From positions 82,378 through 146,377 of IMG/VR virus record IMGVR_UViG_3300032087_003621: a stretch of 64,000 bases of DNA; one strand, 5' to 3'. This document shows positions 10,073-19,279 of the stretch, one piece after another (the stretch's first letter is position 1; each line of letters opens with the position of its first letter). Source of the stretch: a virus. The notes under the pieces were generated by a model. The model was given only the letters and a program-made list of their open reading frames with translations. It was not told where the DNA came from and searched no databases. A program made the position numbers and the translations under genes.

Positions 10073-12016
10073 ATGCCAACAATTGTAGATCCAGATGGGT
10101 TGTTTGATACTGGTGGAGATTCCGCCGGTAAGAACATTCACATCGACACTGCATTACGAACAATTAAGATTCGTAACAACAGTGCAGCGCCAAAGGGACC
10201 CGTTCTTGATGAAACGGGGGTGACGCTTCAGGCACTTTACAGCTTTCTTAAACAAGAATGGAAGGATGACCCAAACAGTAAACAGTTGATTGCTTATCCT
10301 TTCCCACTCGTCGCTATTACACCAGAACAGTTCGAATGGCGTTTCGGATGGTCACCTGCTGACGATTCATCGCGTTCTTTGATTCGTACTGCTGGATGGA
10401 GAGAATTTAGTACTGATGATACCACATTGAAACGTCAGTATATTGGTACAATTTCTCTAGGTAATATCGATGGTGATCAGAACCAAGACGGTGCTGGTGA
10501 CCAAGATTTCGTTTATTACGCATTTTTTGATTCTGCAAATGGTACATCAAAGGCTGGTCCATTTGACTACAACTTCCCCGGCGAAGTTAACCAAGCAGTA
10601 CTGACTTATAAAGACAGTGATGCAAACCAAACGGCAGAACTTGATTTTCGTGGAGATATTCTTCGTTTGTTCATTCGTCAAGAAGGTAAGACATACGACC
10701 AAACTGACACCGTAGATATCGGTTTGTCAGCTGGTACAACTCTTCCTTATAACACTCAACGATTCCCGTTGGTTGAAGGTAACGACCTTAAAATTACTGG
10801 TGCTGGTGGTGTAAGTGACGCAACTATTTTAGCTGCAAAAGGAAATGGTCAAAAGTACTCGACTACAGGTGACGGTTCTACCATTGAATATCTTGCGGTA
10901 GATGAAGCATCTAACACTTTCGGTTATTCAGAAGACTTGTTGGGTGGTCCTTTCAATTTTGGTGTTAAGATTAAATCTGCATCAGGCGTTGATGGAACAA
11001 CACCTTTAACTAACCAAGAATTATATGCTTGGGTTCAATATAACTTGCGTCAAGATTCTGATATTGAATTTGCTGCAGGTACAGTTAAGAGTGGTAAACT
11101 GGCAGATGAATTGTTGGCCTTTGTTGGTGATACATTAACAACTAAACCAGTAACTAATATCGACCAAAACGGTACCAGAACTGGTGTTGCGATTACTAAT
11201 GTTAATGCTGATGATATCAACAACACCCAGTTGTTCAATACTGGTGGGTCGTTGCAATCATTCCCGTTCTCTACTGCAATTAGTATTGGTTTCTCTCAAG
11301 ATATTTTGGATGATGGTGCTAACGCTAAAGTGTTTGTATACTATGACCACACACGTGATTACGCTGTTGGTGGTGAAATCGGAACGTCGATTCAACTTGC
11401 TGACGTAGGTCCGTCAGCAACTAATGCGTATCTTGACAGTGCTAACATTACTTTAAATGGTGCGGTATCGTTCACACCTTTATTGACAACCACTACTGTT
11501 CAGAACCCAGAGGGTCTAGACCCCTTAACTGATGCTAATGCATATTTCCGCTTAAATAAAGCTAGTGGTACTGGTGCTAATCACAACGTTATTTGGAAAG
11601 TAACTTCTGTAGTCGATTCCAGTAACTTTGCGGCGATTACACTTGATGATACGGTTGCACCAATTAATGAGACTTTGAATACAGCGGGCGATGCAATTTA
11701 CACTCACCCAATCAACTCTCCGGGCGCATTGTTACTTGACTCTGCTGGTGCAACAGCAGAAAATAATGTTGCACAGGCGGCCGTTTCGGACCTTGCATCT
11801 GGTAGTTTAACAAACAACCGTTTTGTGGTATCTTATGCGTTTGATAACAATTCACAAAAAGACAGAGAAGGTGGACAACCTTTCGATGTTAACGTTCGTG
11901 CAATTGGATTGAACAATGGTACTTGGGTGGAACAGACTGCAACGATTACAGAACAGAATACAAATAGTATCTCTGTAGTATCTGCTGTAGAACGTAACTA
12001 CTCTGACCCAGCATAA
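10073..12016 (+). CDS. Large virion structural protein (647 aa)
   Basis: A beta-rich 647-aa protein with the low-Lys, high Asn/Thr/Gly/Asp composition of phage tail-fibre and decoration proteins. The N-terminus includes an IHIDTALRTIKI strand and a long conserved region before residue 150. The final ERNYSDPA is nearly the same as the end of the 685-aa protein at 12810-14867 (DRNYRDPA), suggesting a common C-terminal assembly or attachment element. Preceded by a late promoter and closed by a terminator. Similar proteins are annotated only as structural in marine T4-like phages. Confidence 0.75.
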   Translation: MPTIVDPDGLFDTGGDSAGKNIHIDTALRTIKIRNNSAAPKGPVLDETGVTLQALYSFLKQEWKDDPNSKQLIAYPFPLVAITPEQFEWRFGWSPADDSSRSLIRTAGWREFSTDDTTLKRQYIGTISLGNIDGDQNQDGAGDQDFVYYAFFDSANGTSKAGPFDYNFPGEVNQAVLTYKDSDANQTAELDFRGDILRLFIRQEGKTYDQTDTVDIGLSAGTTLPYNTQRFPLVEGNDLKITGAGGVSDATILAAKGNGQKYSTTGDGSTIEYLAVDEASNTFGYSEDLLGGPFNFGVKIKSASGVDGTTPLTNQELYAWVQYNLRQDSDIEFAAGTVKSGKLADELLAFVGDTLTTKPVTNIDQNGTRTGVAITNVNADDINNTQLFNTGGSLQSFPFSTAISIGFSQDILDDGANAKVFVYYDHTRDYAVGGEIGTSIQLADVGPSATNAYLDSANITLNGAVSFTPLLTTTTVQNPEGLDPLTDANAYFRLNKASGTGANHNVIWKVTSVVDSSNFAAITLDDTVAPINETLNTAGDAIYTHPINSPGALLLDSAGATAENNVAQAAVSDLASGSLTNNRFVVSYAFDNNSQKDREGGQPFDVNVRAIGLNNGTWVEQTATITEQNTNSISVVSAVERNYSDPA

Positions 12017-12030
12017 TAAAATGAACACGA

Positions 12031-12061
12031 GGGGTCCTTCGGGGCCCCTTAATTTTTTTTT
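12031..12061 (+). terminator. Rho-independent terminator
   Basis: GGGGTCC-TTCG-GGGCCCC forms a 7-bp stem (one G-T pair) with a stable TTCG loop, followed by ttaa and nine Ts. It lies 14 bases after the stop of the 647-aa gene. Confidence 0.88.
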
Positions 12062-12072
12062 TGAGGAATATT

Positions 12073-12339
12073 ATGAAAATATCTTTAGAACAAGCCAGTG
12101 AAATACTTAATCGAAGTGCCGATGAGGTTCTTTATATTGCGAACAATGAGAAACGGCTTCCGATTCAACTTGTTGGTGATGAAGAATTAAACTACAATGA
12201 AGATGGTACAATTTCATTTAATGAAAATGTTGAAACAACTGAACCAACATGGTGGTTCAATTTGGATGATGTGTTATCATTTAAAAAAGAAATGGACGAG
12301 GGTCTTGTAGGGGAAATTGAAAGTCATTTAAACGATTGA
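12073..12339 (+). CDS. Small acidic protein with possible HTH, unknown function (88 aa)
   Basis: The ATG at 12073 has a gagga ribosome site. The N-terminal 35 residues (SLEQASEILNRSADEVLYIA) resemble the helix-turn-helix of excisionase/MerR-type proteins, which would suggest DNA binding. The remainder is acidic with WWFNLDDV. It lies just after a terminator and ahead of the YkgJ-like gene, in a late-gene block. No known family is recognised with certainty. Confidence 0.6.
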   Translation: MKISLEQASEILNRSADEVLYIANNEKRLPIQLVGDEELNYNEDGTISFNENVETTEPTWWFNLDDVLSFKKEMDEGLVGEIESHLND

Positions 12340-12346
12340 GCATATT

Positions 12347-12817
12347 ATGGAATGCGGTGAATGCACCGAATGTTGCGAATTACTTGAAGTAAAATCATTA
12401 AAAGCAACACAAGGTAATATTATTGAAACAATTGTCATAGATTCTCCAGCAGGAGAAATGTGCGGTTATTGCGAGAAAAATGTGGGTTGTAAAGTGCACG
12501 AAGAACGTCCGAAAATATGTAGAGATTTTTTCTGTTCTTATGCACAACACGAAAAGGCGCCTTTGTTTATGCGACCAGATAAGTGTGGAATTATTTTTGA
12601 AAAAATTGATGAAGAAATGTTCATAGGAACAGTGAGAGCAGAAGTCACAATAAGTGAACACGGTATGAATCAAATAAAAGTTTTTAATCAACAAGGATAC
12701 AGTGTAGTTTTAAGAAAACACGACACATTACAACCTATGTTATATCCCCGTGATGGTGTGGAAAAATTTGATCTTCTCAAAAAATTTCTAAAATTGGTAA
12801 AGATGAACAATGGCTAA
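12347..12817 (+). CDS. YkgJ-type Cys-cluster (zinc/iron-chelating) protein
   Basis: A 156-aa protein whose first 65 residues carry a Cys pattern: CGECTECC, then CGYCEKNVGC and CRDFFC. This matches the YkgJ/UPF0153 family, thought to bind Zn or an Fe-S cluster. The family motif continues with HEERPKICRDF. No catalytic role is established. It overlaps the following adhesin gene by 8 bases, so it is co-expressed with a virion protein. A maturation or chaperone role for that protein is possible but is inference. Confidence 0.7.
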   Translation: MECGECTECCELLEVKSLKATQGNIIETIVIDSPAGEMCGYCEKNVGCKVHEERPKICRDFFCSYAQHEKAPLFMRPDKCGIIFEKIDEEMFIGTVRAEVTISEHGMNQIKVFNQQGYSVVLRKHDTLQPMLYPRDGVEKFDLLKKFLKLVKMNNG

Positions 12818-14867
12818 CACACCCACCACAGACTTAAACGATATCTACACCGATGGTGCTTGGGGCGAACCAGCCCGAGACACTGGTGGTTCGACGCCAA
12901 TTGTTGATGCAGAAGCATACCTGCAAGGAAACGATTGTAGTTCCCAAGCGCTTCGGGCGAACAAATCTGGTGCGTGTGGAGCAATGTATCAAGCGGTTAC
13001 TGACCCCGCTGGTTTCACAGATGGGACAGACGTTTTTCTCCTTTGGTGGTACTTTCTTTTTCCCAATGCACTTAACCCATTTAATGAAACCCAAGGTCTT
13101 GGTCAAGCGTTTCCAAGCCTGAACGCGCCTGGCACTGAGGCTGGATATTTTTTAGGTATAGGTTCTGGTGATGGTAATTCTTATCATTGGGCAGTAGGTG
13201 GAAGAGATTACGGTACGTATCCATATGGTGGTTGGACTAATATCGCAATTGACCCCTCAACGGCTTCGACTAAAGCGGCAATTCAAGAAGGTACGCCTAC
13301 CGCTGGAACATATACCGCACTGACCGCAACACCTAATCCTAGAATTGGTTTGAACCGTGGTCAGGGTCACGCAGTAGATGCGGTTCGTTGGGGAAGAGCG
13401 TCTATAACATTTACTGGTGGAGCACCCGCTGGTACCTTCGATGATATGGCTACACAAAACGACTTGGAAGCTAACCGTTGGGGAATATTTCAAGAAACTG
13501 CGGCAGGATACCTTTATAAAGGAAGACTAGAACTAGGCACATCCGCGACATCGCTTCTATTTGAAGATTCGAATCAGAGTATCTTGATTGATGATACTCG
13601 ATATTGTTATCCTGAATTTAATCTGATTGAAATTAGTAACGCAAATTCGAATATTATATGGGGAAACATCGTATTCTCCAAAGGAAGTGCGTATGGTACT
13701 ACAATTGATTCTGCGAGAGGAAATCTAATTGTTAACGATAACGCAGCTACGAACTTTAAAGGTTGTTCATTTACCGATATGGGTTTCTTTAACTTTGGTT
13801 CTAATTCTACGAATCAGGATGTAACCTTTCGAAGAGCTGATGTTGTTAGACAAAATGGTGCGACCTTTACCAATTGTGATTTTGAAACAACACACGATTC
13901 AGCTCACGCATTGCACGTAAGTGATTCAGGAAATGATATAAGTCTAATAACTGGTTGTAGTTTTACCTCAACTCCCAATAGATCTAATCACGCAATACGT
14001 CTTGGGTCGGTTGCACAAACCAAATCAATTAACTTTTCAAATAACACACTTTCGGGTTATACTGCGGGGACTACTGGAGATTTTGTTGGTACGACTGGAA
14101 CAGATAGTGCAGCAATAGAAGTTAATGTAGCAACAAGTCAAACATTAACAATCAACATAGTTAACAATTCTACCGTACCATCAATTCAAAATCTTGGAGC
14201 AGGGACAGTTTCGATTGTTGAAGCCGCTACGGTTTCTTTAACTCGTTTGTTAGGTAACACAGAGATTAGTGTACTAGACAATCCATCCCCATACTCTGCA
14301 ACTTCATTACCCGCCCCGAGTGTGACAACTGTTTCGTCAACTGAGAGAATAAGTGCAGACACATTTGTTGGAGACAATACAAACTATTATCAAATCAATA
14401 CTGGTGGTACATTCGTTACGATTGATGCAGTAGGTTCTGCTGTGTTTAGTAATTTCCCTGGCGTGTTACAGGACACAAACGCAACTAATCCTAGAGCATT
14501 AGCCGATGGTGACAAGATACGAATCGTAGTTCGAGATGATGATACCAACCCATCATTACAATTGTTTGATGAGTTTGAGGTTGATGCAGACCCAACAGCA
14601 CCGACTACAACTTCGATAATAACAAAAACGCTTTCTTCTGGGTTTACTTCTGCGTTTGGAACCGCAATTACTGGTGCAAATTCTAAAACAGTCACAGTAG
14701 AGAAAGTAGACGCAAGGTTTCAGTTTTCAACTCCGGTAGGAAACGTGATAGATATCTTGGCATTTAGAACTGGGTCAAACCCTATTCTATCATTAAACAA
14801 TTCAGCTGAAACAGGTAACATACCACTGACGCAGGTCGGTGACAGAAACTATCGAGACCCAGCATAA
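12810..14867 (+). CDS. Large adhesin-like virion protein with beta-helix region (685 aa)
   Basis: A 685-aa protein with a Trp/Gly-rich N-terminal jelly-roll-like half (residues 1-260). A stretch with short repeating Asn/Ser/Phe turns follows (residues ~280-450, for example FTNCDFETTH, ITGCSFTSTP, NFSNNTLSG), typical of a right-handed parallel beta-helix. Such folds are common in receptor-binding tail spikes and fibres. The C-terminus ends DRNYRDPA, like the 647-aa protein upstream. Translation is coupled to the YkgJ-like gene. A host-recognition role is inferred. Confidence 0.72.
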   Translation: MANTPTTDLNDIYTDGAWGEPARDTGGSTPIVDAEAYLQGNDCSSQALRANKSGACGAMYQAVTDPAGFTDGTDVFLLWWYFLFPNALNPFNETQGLGQAFPSLNAPGTEAGYFLGIGSGDGNSYHWAVGGRDYGTYPYGGWTNIAIDPSTASTKAAIQEGTPTAGTYTALTATPNPRIGLNRGQGHAVDAVRWGRASITFTGGAPAGTFDDMATQNDLEANRWGIFQETAAGYLYKGRLELGTSATSLLFEDSNQSILIDDTRYCYPEFNLIEISNANSNIIWGNIVFSKGSAYGTTIDSARGNLIVNDNAATNFKGCSFTDMGFFNFGSNSTNQDVTFRRADVVRQNGATFTNCDFETTHDSAHALHVSDSGNDISLITGCSFTSTPNRSNHAIRLGSVAQTKSINFSNNTLSGYTAGTTGDFVGTTGTDSAAIEVNVATSQTLTINIVNNSTVPSIQNLGAGTVSIVEAATVSLTRLLGNTEISVLDNPSPYSATSLPAPSVTTVSSTERISADTFVGDNTNYYQINTGGTFVTIDAVGSAVFSNFPGVLQDTNATNPRALADGDKIRIVVRDDDTNPSLQLFDEFEVDADPTAPTTTSIITKTLSSGFTSAFGTAITGANSKTVTVEKVDARFQFSTPVGNVIDILAFRTGSNPILSLNNSAETGNIPLTQVGDRNYRDPA

Positions 14868-14874
14868 AAAAACT

Positions 14875-14882
14875 TATAAATA
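14875..14882 (+). promoter_or_regulatory. Late promoter TATAAATA
   Basis: A perfect late box seven bases after the previous stop and 36 bases before the 827-aa gene, which has a tttggagc ribosome site. Confidence 0.75.
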
Positions 14883-14918
14883 AAGAGTATTAACGCAAGA
14901 ATTTTTTTGGAGCAATAA

Positions 14919-17402
14919 ATGGCAGGTGAAAAACGATATACAAGAATACCACCAGAGAGCACTGGCGATCGTCTGTACATGATACACACTGCTGAGATCG
15001 AATTCGAGCAGAAATTAGATGCACAAGGTGGAGATACTGATCACGTTTGGAAAATCGGCGAAAGATACGACATTACCAATTTTCAAGGTGGTGACGTGCA
15101 CGTACACGGCGTTTATGATAAAGGTGATGGTACTGGTATTCTTGCGGTTCACTATAATAAAACTGCAAAGTTTGAAAATGCAGTTCCTGCCGCTGGTGAA
15201 ACCATTTCTTATGATGGTACAAACATTTGTAAAGTAAAAGAAGCATATGACGTATACGTACCAACTACCCACATTATGGGGTACGACAACCCAGAGTACG
15301 GATTAGAGATTGACCGTTTCGGTGCGGCAAACATTAGATTCTCAGAAGGACAACCAGAACTTGCGGCATATGGTCAGCTGCGTATTGCTGACTCAAGGGT
15401 TCTTGCTAATTATGTTTTCGACGTTGATGCAATGCCCTCACAATTTGCAAACTCTCTCTTGGGTTCTGGCACTGCTGTATGGGACTCAGGTAAGAAATGG
15501 ATACGTCTTGGTTTAGAAGGTAATCTTGGCAATGGCGCTTCTGGTGACCTTGCAACAAACACCTCACACCTTTATCACCCGTTAACGTTTGGTTCTGGTA
15601 TCTTCGTTATTATGGGAACCATGATTCCTGATACTGGTAAAGCAACCTGTGTGAGAAACTGGGGTCCATTTGATGCAACTGACGGGTTTATGTTCCGTCT
15701 CACTGGGTCAGGTCTCTCTGTCGTACATCGTAGAACTTTTGACGGTACTCAAACCGAAACAGTCATACCACAGTCAAACTGGAATGGTGATCGTTTGGAC
15801 GGTAGTGGTGGCGGCGGGAACAGATCAGGCGTAACCCTTGATGTCACAACGGCAAACCAGTATTTCTACGATTATCAAAGTTTAGGCGGGGGTTCTATTC
15901 GTTGGGGTATTATCATCAACGGTGAACGAATCATCTGTCATGAAATGGATATGAGTAATCGAACCGACATCGGATGGCAAACAAATGCTATCGGGTTGAA
16001 TGCAAGACCTATTTGTTGGGCAACTAAGAGAACGTCTGCGCCGACAGAAGATAGTGCTGATTATTTTTATGCGTTAGGTGCTGGTGTTTGGACAGATGCG
16101 GGAACTGACCCCGTTCAAGAATTGGGAAAGCCGGGGTCTATTGATGAAGTATTCATGATTGATAACAAAGTAACTACTGCGGGTGTTCCATATACGCAGG
16201 GTGTTTATTACCTCACCTCAATGCGTCCCGTTGCTGAATACCCTGCTGGTTTTCCTGCCGCCGGACAAGATAACCACTCTCTGTATGCACCAGAACAAAT
16301 TCGTCTCAATTGTTTTAACGAAGACGGGACTTTCCCAGATGGAGAGTTGCGTGTGTTCTTGAAGTGTATTCTTCGAGGAGAGAAATGGGAAACACCCAGT
16401 TACGCTACGATACAAAGAGATGGTGATGCAGTTACCAGCGTAGATGGTATTCGTTCTGTATACAATGCCAAAGGGCATCACATTGGTCACGGCCCAGAAA
16501 TTATACGAGCACCAATTCGGAATGGTGTACTTGATGTCAACTTAGAAAAATTGTTTGACGGTATTCAATGGGGCGCAGTAAGACCTAACACAGAAGTAGG
16601 ACTTTCAAGACGCAAACAACCTCTGCAAGATATTTTTGGTCAAACAGATCGGTATAGTCGTGGCGTACAACGTGTTGAAATACAGGTTGGTCAAGATCCA
16701 GAACGAGGCGGGAATGTTCACTACTTCGAAGACAAACAATTAATTACGTTCAAGGACATTACAGATACCAATGGCCCCGAAACATTACTGAACAAAAACT
16801 TCTATTTGTCTTTCTTGTCAAGTAACGATGCTTGGTTGTACGACAGTGATGCGGGTGGCGTGTCATTGCTCGAAGATGACCGTAATACTCGAATTATTAA
16901 TTTCACGCCTTCTACTATTCCAGTGGGGATTAACAATCTTTCGCCAAGTGGTCAAGACAGTGCACAAGTTGCTGGTGCGGGAAGTGCACTGGTTCTCGAC
17001 TATGATTCAGATGCGGGTCAAATATTCCTTGAAGGTAGAAACAATGCCTTGTTGGACTCAGATCTTGCGGGTGGTACTGCATTCACAGTTAAGAATAGTT
17101 CCGGAGCAACATTGTTGAGTACCACGTTGAGCTCTGTTAGAAGGAACGGTGTTAATGCATATCCGTTAGATTACAAGACATCTTTGAATGCATACAGTTC
17201 TTCGGGTTGGAGTAATCCAGCATACAATTTGGCAGACGAAGGTGCGCTCGAAGCAGAACCACCATCTGCTCCTGTTTGGACGTTTATGTACAATCCAATC
17301 GGTGGAGACGATCTTGGGTTCCAGCCAGGCGGATCACAACCATCTGCACCTGATCGAACTTATATCACATTCAATGTTGTGTGGAAAGAACTTAGTCAGT
17401 AA
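14919..17402 (+). CDS. Large virion structural protein (827 aa)
   Basis: An 827-aa protein of beta-rich, Gly/Asp/Asn-rich composition. The first ~150 residues (YTRIPPESTGDRLYMIHTAE start) look like a conserved attachment domain. The middle part (residues ~170-430) has the look of a LamG/concanavalin-type jelly roll (GSGIFVIMGTMIPD, DGFMFRLTGSGLSVVHRR). The C-terminus has further beta domains. Its stop overlaps the ATG of the following 207-aa gene. Probably a tail-fibre or head-fibre component; no enzymatic motif is visible. Confidence 0.75.
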   Translation: MAGEKRYTRIPPESTGDRLYMIHTAEIEFEQKLDAQGGDTDHVWKIGERYDITNFQGGDVHVHGVYDKGDGTGILAVHYNKTAKFENAVPAAGETISYDGTNICKVKEAYDVYVPTTHIMGYDNPEYGLEIDRFGAANIRFSEGQPELAAYGQLRIADSRVLANYVFDVDAMPSQFANSLLGSGTAVWDSGKKWIRLGLEGNLGNGASGDLATNTSHLYHPLTFGSGIFVIMGTMIPDTGKATCVRNWGPFDATDGFMFRLTGSGLSVVHRRTFDGTQTETVIPQSNWNGDRLDGSGGGGNRSGVTLDVTTANQYFYDYQSLGGGSIRWGIIINGERIICHEMDMSNRTDIGWQTNAIGLNARPICWATKRTSAPTEDSADYFYALGAGVWTDAGTDPVQELGKPGSIDEVFMIDNKVTTAGVPYTQGVYYLTSMRPVAEYPAGFPAAGQDNHSLYAPEQIRLNCFNEDGTFPDGELRVFLKCILRGEKWETPSYATIQRDGDAVTSVDGIRSVYNAKGHHIGHGPEIIRAPIRNGVLDVNLEKLFDGIQWGAVRPNTEVGLSRRKQPLQDIFGQTDRYSRGVQRVEIQVGQDPERGGNVHYFEDKQLITFKDITDTNGPETLLNKNFYLSFLSSNDAWLYDSDAGGVSLLEDDRNTRIINFTPSTIPVGINNLSPSGQDSAQVAGAGSALVLDYDSDAGQIFLEGRNNALLDSDLAGGTAFTVKNSSGATLLSTTLSSVRRNGVNAYPLDYKTSLNAYSSSGWSNPAYNLADEGALEAEPPSAPVWTFMYNPIGGDDLGFQPGGSQPSAPDRTYITFNVVWKELSQ

Positions 17403-18025
17403 TGGCATTTATTCATCACCAATATGGTAATAATTGGAATTGGGATCCTAATCTGTTTCCTAATCAAAAGGTTGCGTTTGATGCTTTTGCAAAAATCATA
17501 TATGTAAACGAAGGTGTTACAGTACTTGATGTAAAGATTGACATATATTCTGCATGGAAAGAATGGGTACTAAATTCACCAGAATATCCATTACCATCTT
17601 GGCAACTAGAAGCAATTAGTGCTATCGGTGGTGAACCGTTGAACGATACGTTGAACGTTGGTTCGACATTCTTCCTAGAGAATGGATGGAGAATACAACC
17701 ATTTGCGAGTAAGAATCCGTATATTCTTACGGTAAACGGAAACATTTATACAAGAGAAGCGGGTGGTAACCCATTCTTGTTTGCAGAAGGTGTATCAGTT
17801 AACTTGACACGTTCTAACTTGGTAGACCAGTTAGTTGCAAGTGCAGCTATTACTCAAGCGGATTATGAAAATATTGCTGCGTATGTTTGGGCTAGATCGA
17901 CTACACCGAACACTGGTGCAAGTACATATGGACAGTTAGTGAAAGACATAGATAGTGATTTAACAGTAGTAGATACTAAAGTTGATAACACCTTGAAGAA
18001 AGGTGAATTTTTGGCACTCAAATAG
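17402..18025 (+). CDS. Virion structural protein (207 aa)
   Basis: The ATG overlaps the stop of the 827-aa gene (taATG), pointing to a stoichiometric partner. The first 130 residues are beta-rich (NWDPNLFPNQKVAFDAFAKI, then WRIQPFASKNPYILTVNGN). The C-terminal third is helical and may be a coiled coil used for trimerisation. Proteins of this type occur in marine phage virion gene clusters, but no specific function is recognised. Confidence 0.68.
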   Translation: MAFIHHQYGNNWNWDPNLFPNQKVAFDAFAKIIYVNEGVTVLDVKIDIYSAWKEWVLNSPEYPLPSWQLEAISAIGGEPLNDTLNVGSTFFLENGWRIQPFASKNPYILTVNGNIYTREAGGNPFLFAEGVSVNLTRSNLVDQLVASAAITQADYENIAAYVWARSTTPNTGASTYGQLVKDIDSDLTVVDTKVDNTLKKGEFLALK

Positions 18026-18036
18026 GAGTTTGAATT

Positions 18037-18378
18037 ATGGCAGATGATGATGTAATGGTAGCACAAGTAGAAGCAGACCCGATTGAACCGAACAATCGTA
18101 TTGCTGATTTGTTGGCAGCTATCGAAAAAGAAAATCACTTAGATGCAGAAAAATCTTTTAATGATCTGATTGGTGACCGTTTAAGTACTGCATTAGACCA
18201 GCGTAAAGTTTCTCTGGCACAATCGGTATTTAATAACGAACCGGAAACTGCCGAGGCGGAAGAAGAAGATGGTGAACTCGATATCGATATTAGTGATGAC
18301 GAGTTCGAGACAGAACTAGATGCTCTTGAGACAGATGAAGAAGAGTATTTAGAAACAGAAGAAGAACCAGAAAATTAA
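18037..18378 (+). CDS. 67: Prohead core protein, gp67-like
   Basis: A 113-aa protein. Residues ~20-65 form helices with the pattern IEKENHLDAEKSFNDLIGDRL, then ALDQRKVSLAQSVF. The last 45 residues are almost all acidic. T4 gp67, a small internal core protein needed for correct head shape and later cleaved by gp21, has the same layout and the same position between portal and protease genes. A good aggag ribosome site precedes the ATG. Identity is inferred from layout plus position. Confidence 0.7.
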   Translation: MADDDVMVAQVEADPIEPNNRIADLLAAIEKENHLDAEKSFNDLIGDRLSTALDQRKVSLAQSVFNNEPETAEAEEEDGELDIDISDDEFETELDALETDEEEYLETEEEPEN

Positions 18379-18383
18379 TTTTT

Positions 18384-18391
18384 TATAAATA
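18384..18391 (+). promoter_or_regulatory. Late promoter TATAAATA inside the prohead operon
   Basis: A perfect late box lies five bases after the gp67-like stop. Only six bases separate it from the next ATG (18398), so a transcript started here would be leaderless or nearly so. Genes 21-22-23 downstream would profit from it. Confidence 0.7.
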
Positions 18392-18397
18392 ATAATT

Positions 18398-18607
18398 ATG
18401 AAAAATTTTAAAGAAATTAGAGAAGCCTCTAAGAAAAAAATGCCACCTGGCGAACATGTGTTCGATAAAAAGGTAGGTAAGGTGCACGTTATGGTGCACA
18501 AAAATACAAAGGGTTTCACCGTTTATATTGACGGCGAAAAATTAGACACTTATCGTTCTCAGAAAGAAGCTGAGAAGATGGGTGTCACATTTGCAAAGGA
18601 AATGTAA
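18398..18607 (+). CDS. Small protein at the gp68 position (69 aa)
   Basis: A 69-aa Lys-rich protein starting MKNFKEIREA, a start seen on several core proteins of marine T4-like phages. It lies where T4 encodes prohead core protein gp68, but is half its length and not recognisably related. The body (VHVMVHKNTKGFTVYIDGEKL) looks like a small beta-sheet domain. It starts immediately after a late promoter box and three bases before gp21. Confidence 0.62.
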   Translation: MKNFKEIREASKKKMPPGEHVFDKKVGKVHVMVHKNTKGFTVYIDGEKLDTYRSQKEAEKMGVTFAKEM

Positions 18608-18610
18608 CCA

Positions 18611-19276
18611 ATGAAACTTATTGCCGAATATGTAGAACAAGATTTAACCGTTATCACTGAAGCGAAAGAAGGTGGCGGTAAGTCATATGTCATTGAAGGC
18701 GTGTTCGCACAAGCAGAACAAAAGAATCGAAACGGACGTATCTATCCTAAAACCATTATGGAAAAGGCGGTAGATAAGTACGTAAATGAACAGGTTAAAC
18801 AAAAAAGGTCAGTTGGTGAATTGAATCATCCTGAAGGCCCAACAGTTAACCTAGATAAAGTTTCTCACCTCATTACAGACCTTCAATGGGAAGGTAATAA
18901 TGTGGTAGGAAAAGCATCTATTCTTGATACTCCTAATGGTCAGATTGTTAAAGGTCTACTCGATGGGGGAGTCAAACTAGGTGTTTCAACTCGTGGTATG
19001 GGTAGTCTTGAGAACAGGAATGGCACAATGTATGTGAAAGAAGATTTTCTTCTTAACACAGTAGATATTGTTCAAGACCCTTCAGCGCCTGGTGCGTTTG
19101 TTAACGGCATCATGGAAGGTGTTGATTGGGTGTGGAACAATGGTATCATTCAACCTCAAGAAATTGAAAAAATGGAGACAGAAATTAAAAAGGCTCCACG
19201 TACTGATCTCTACGAGACTCAGGTTCGTGAGTTTAAAAATTTCCTCTCGTTACTCAAAACAAACTTTAAGGAGTAA
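18611..19276 (+). CDS. 21: Prohead protease gp21
   Basis: A 221-aa maturation protease that cleaves the scaffold and capsid proteins inside the prohead. The family's catalytic signature is present: a His in VGELNHPEG near residue 74 and a Ser in LGVSTRGMGS near residue 128, as in herpes/T4-type prohead serine proteases. The start region (EGVFAQAEQKNRNGRIYP) is typical. Length equals T4 gp21 (212 aa). It sits directly before the scaffold gene. Confidence 0.92.
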   Translation: MKLIAEYVEQDLTVITEAKEGGGKSYVIEGVFAQAEQKNRNGRIYPKTIMEKAVDKYVNEQVKQKRSVGELNHPEGPTVNLDKVSHLITDLQWEGNNVVGKASILDTPNGQIVKGLLDGGVKLGVSTRGMGSLENRNGTMYVKEDFLLNTVDIVQDPSAPGAFVNGIMEGVDWVWNNGIIQPQEIEKMETEIKKAPRTDLYETQVREFKNFLSLLKTNFKE

Positions 19277-19279
19277 AAC

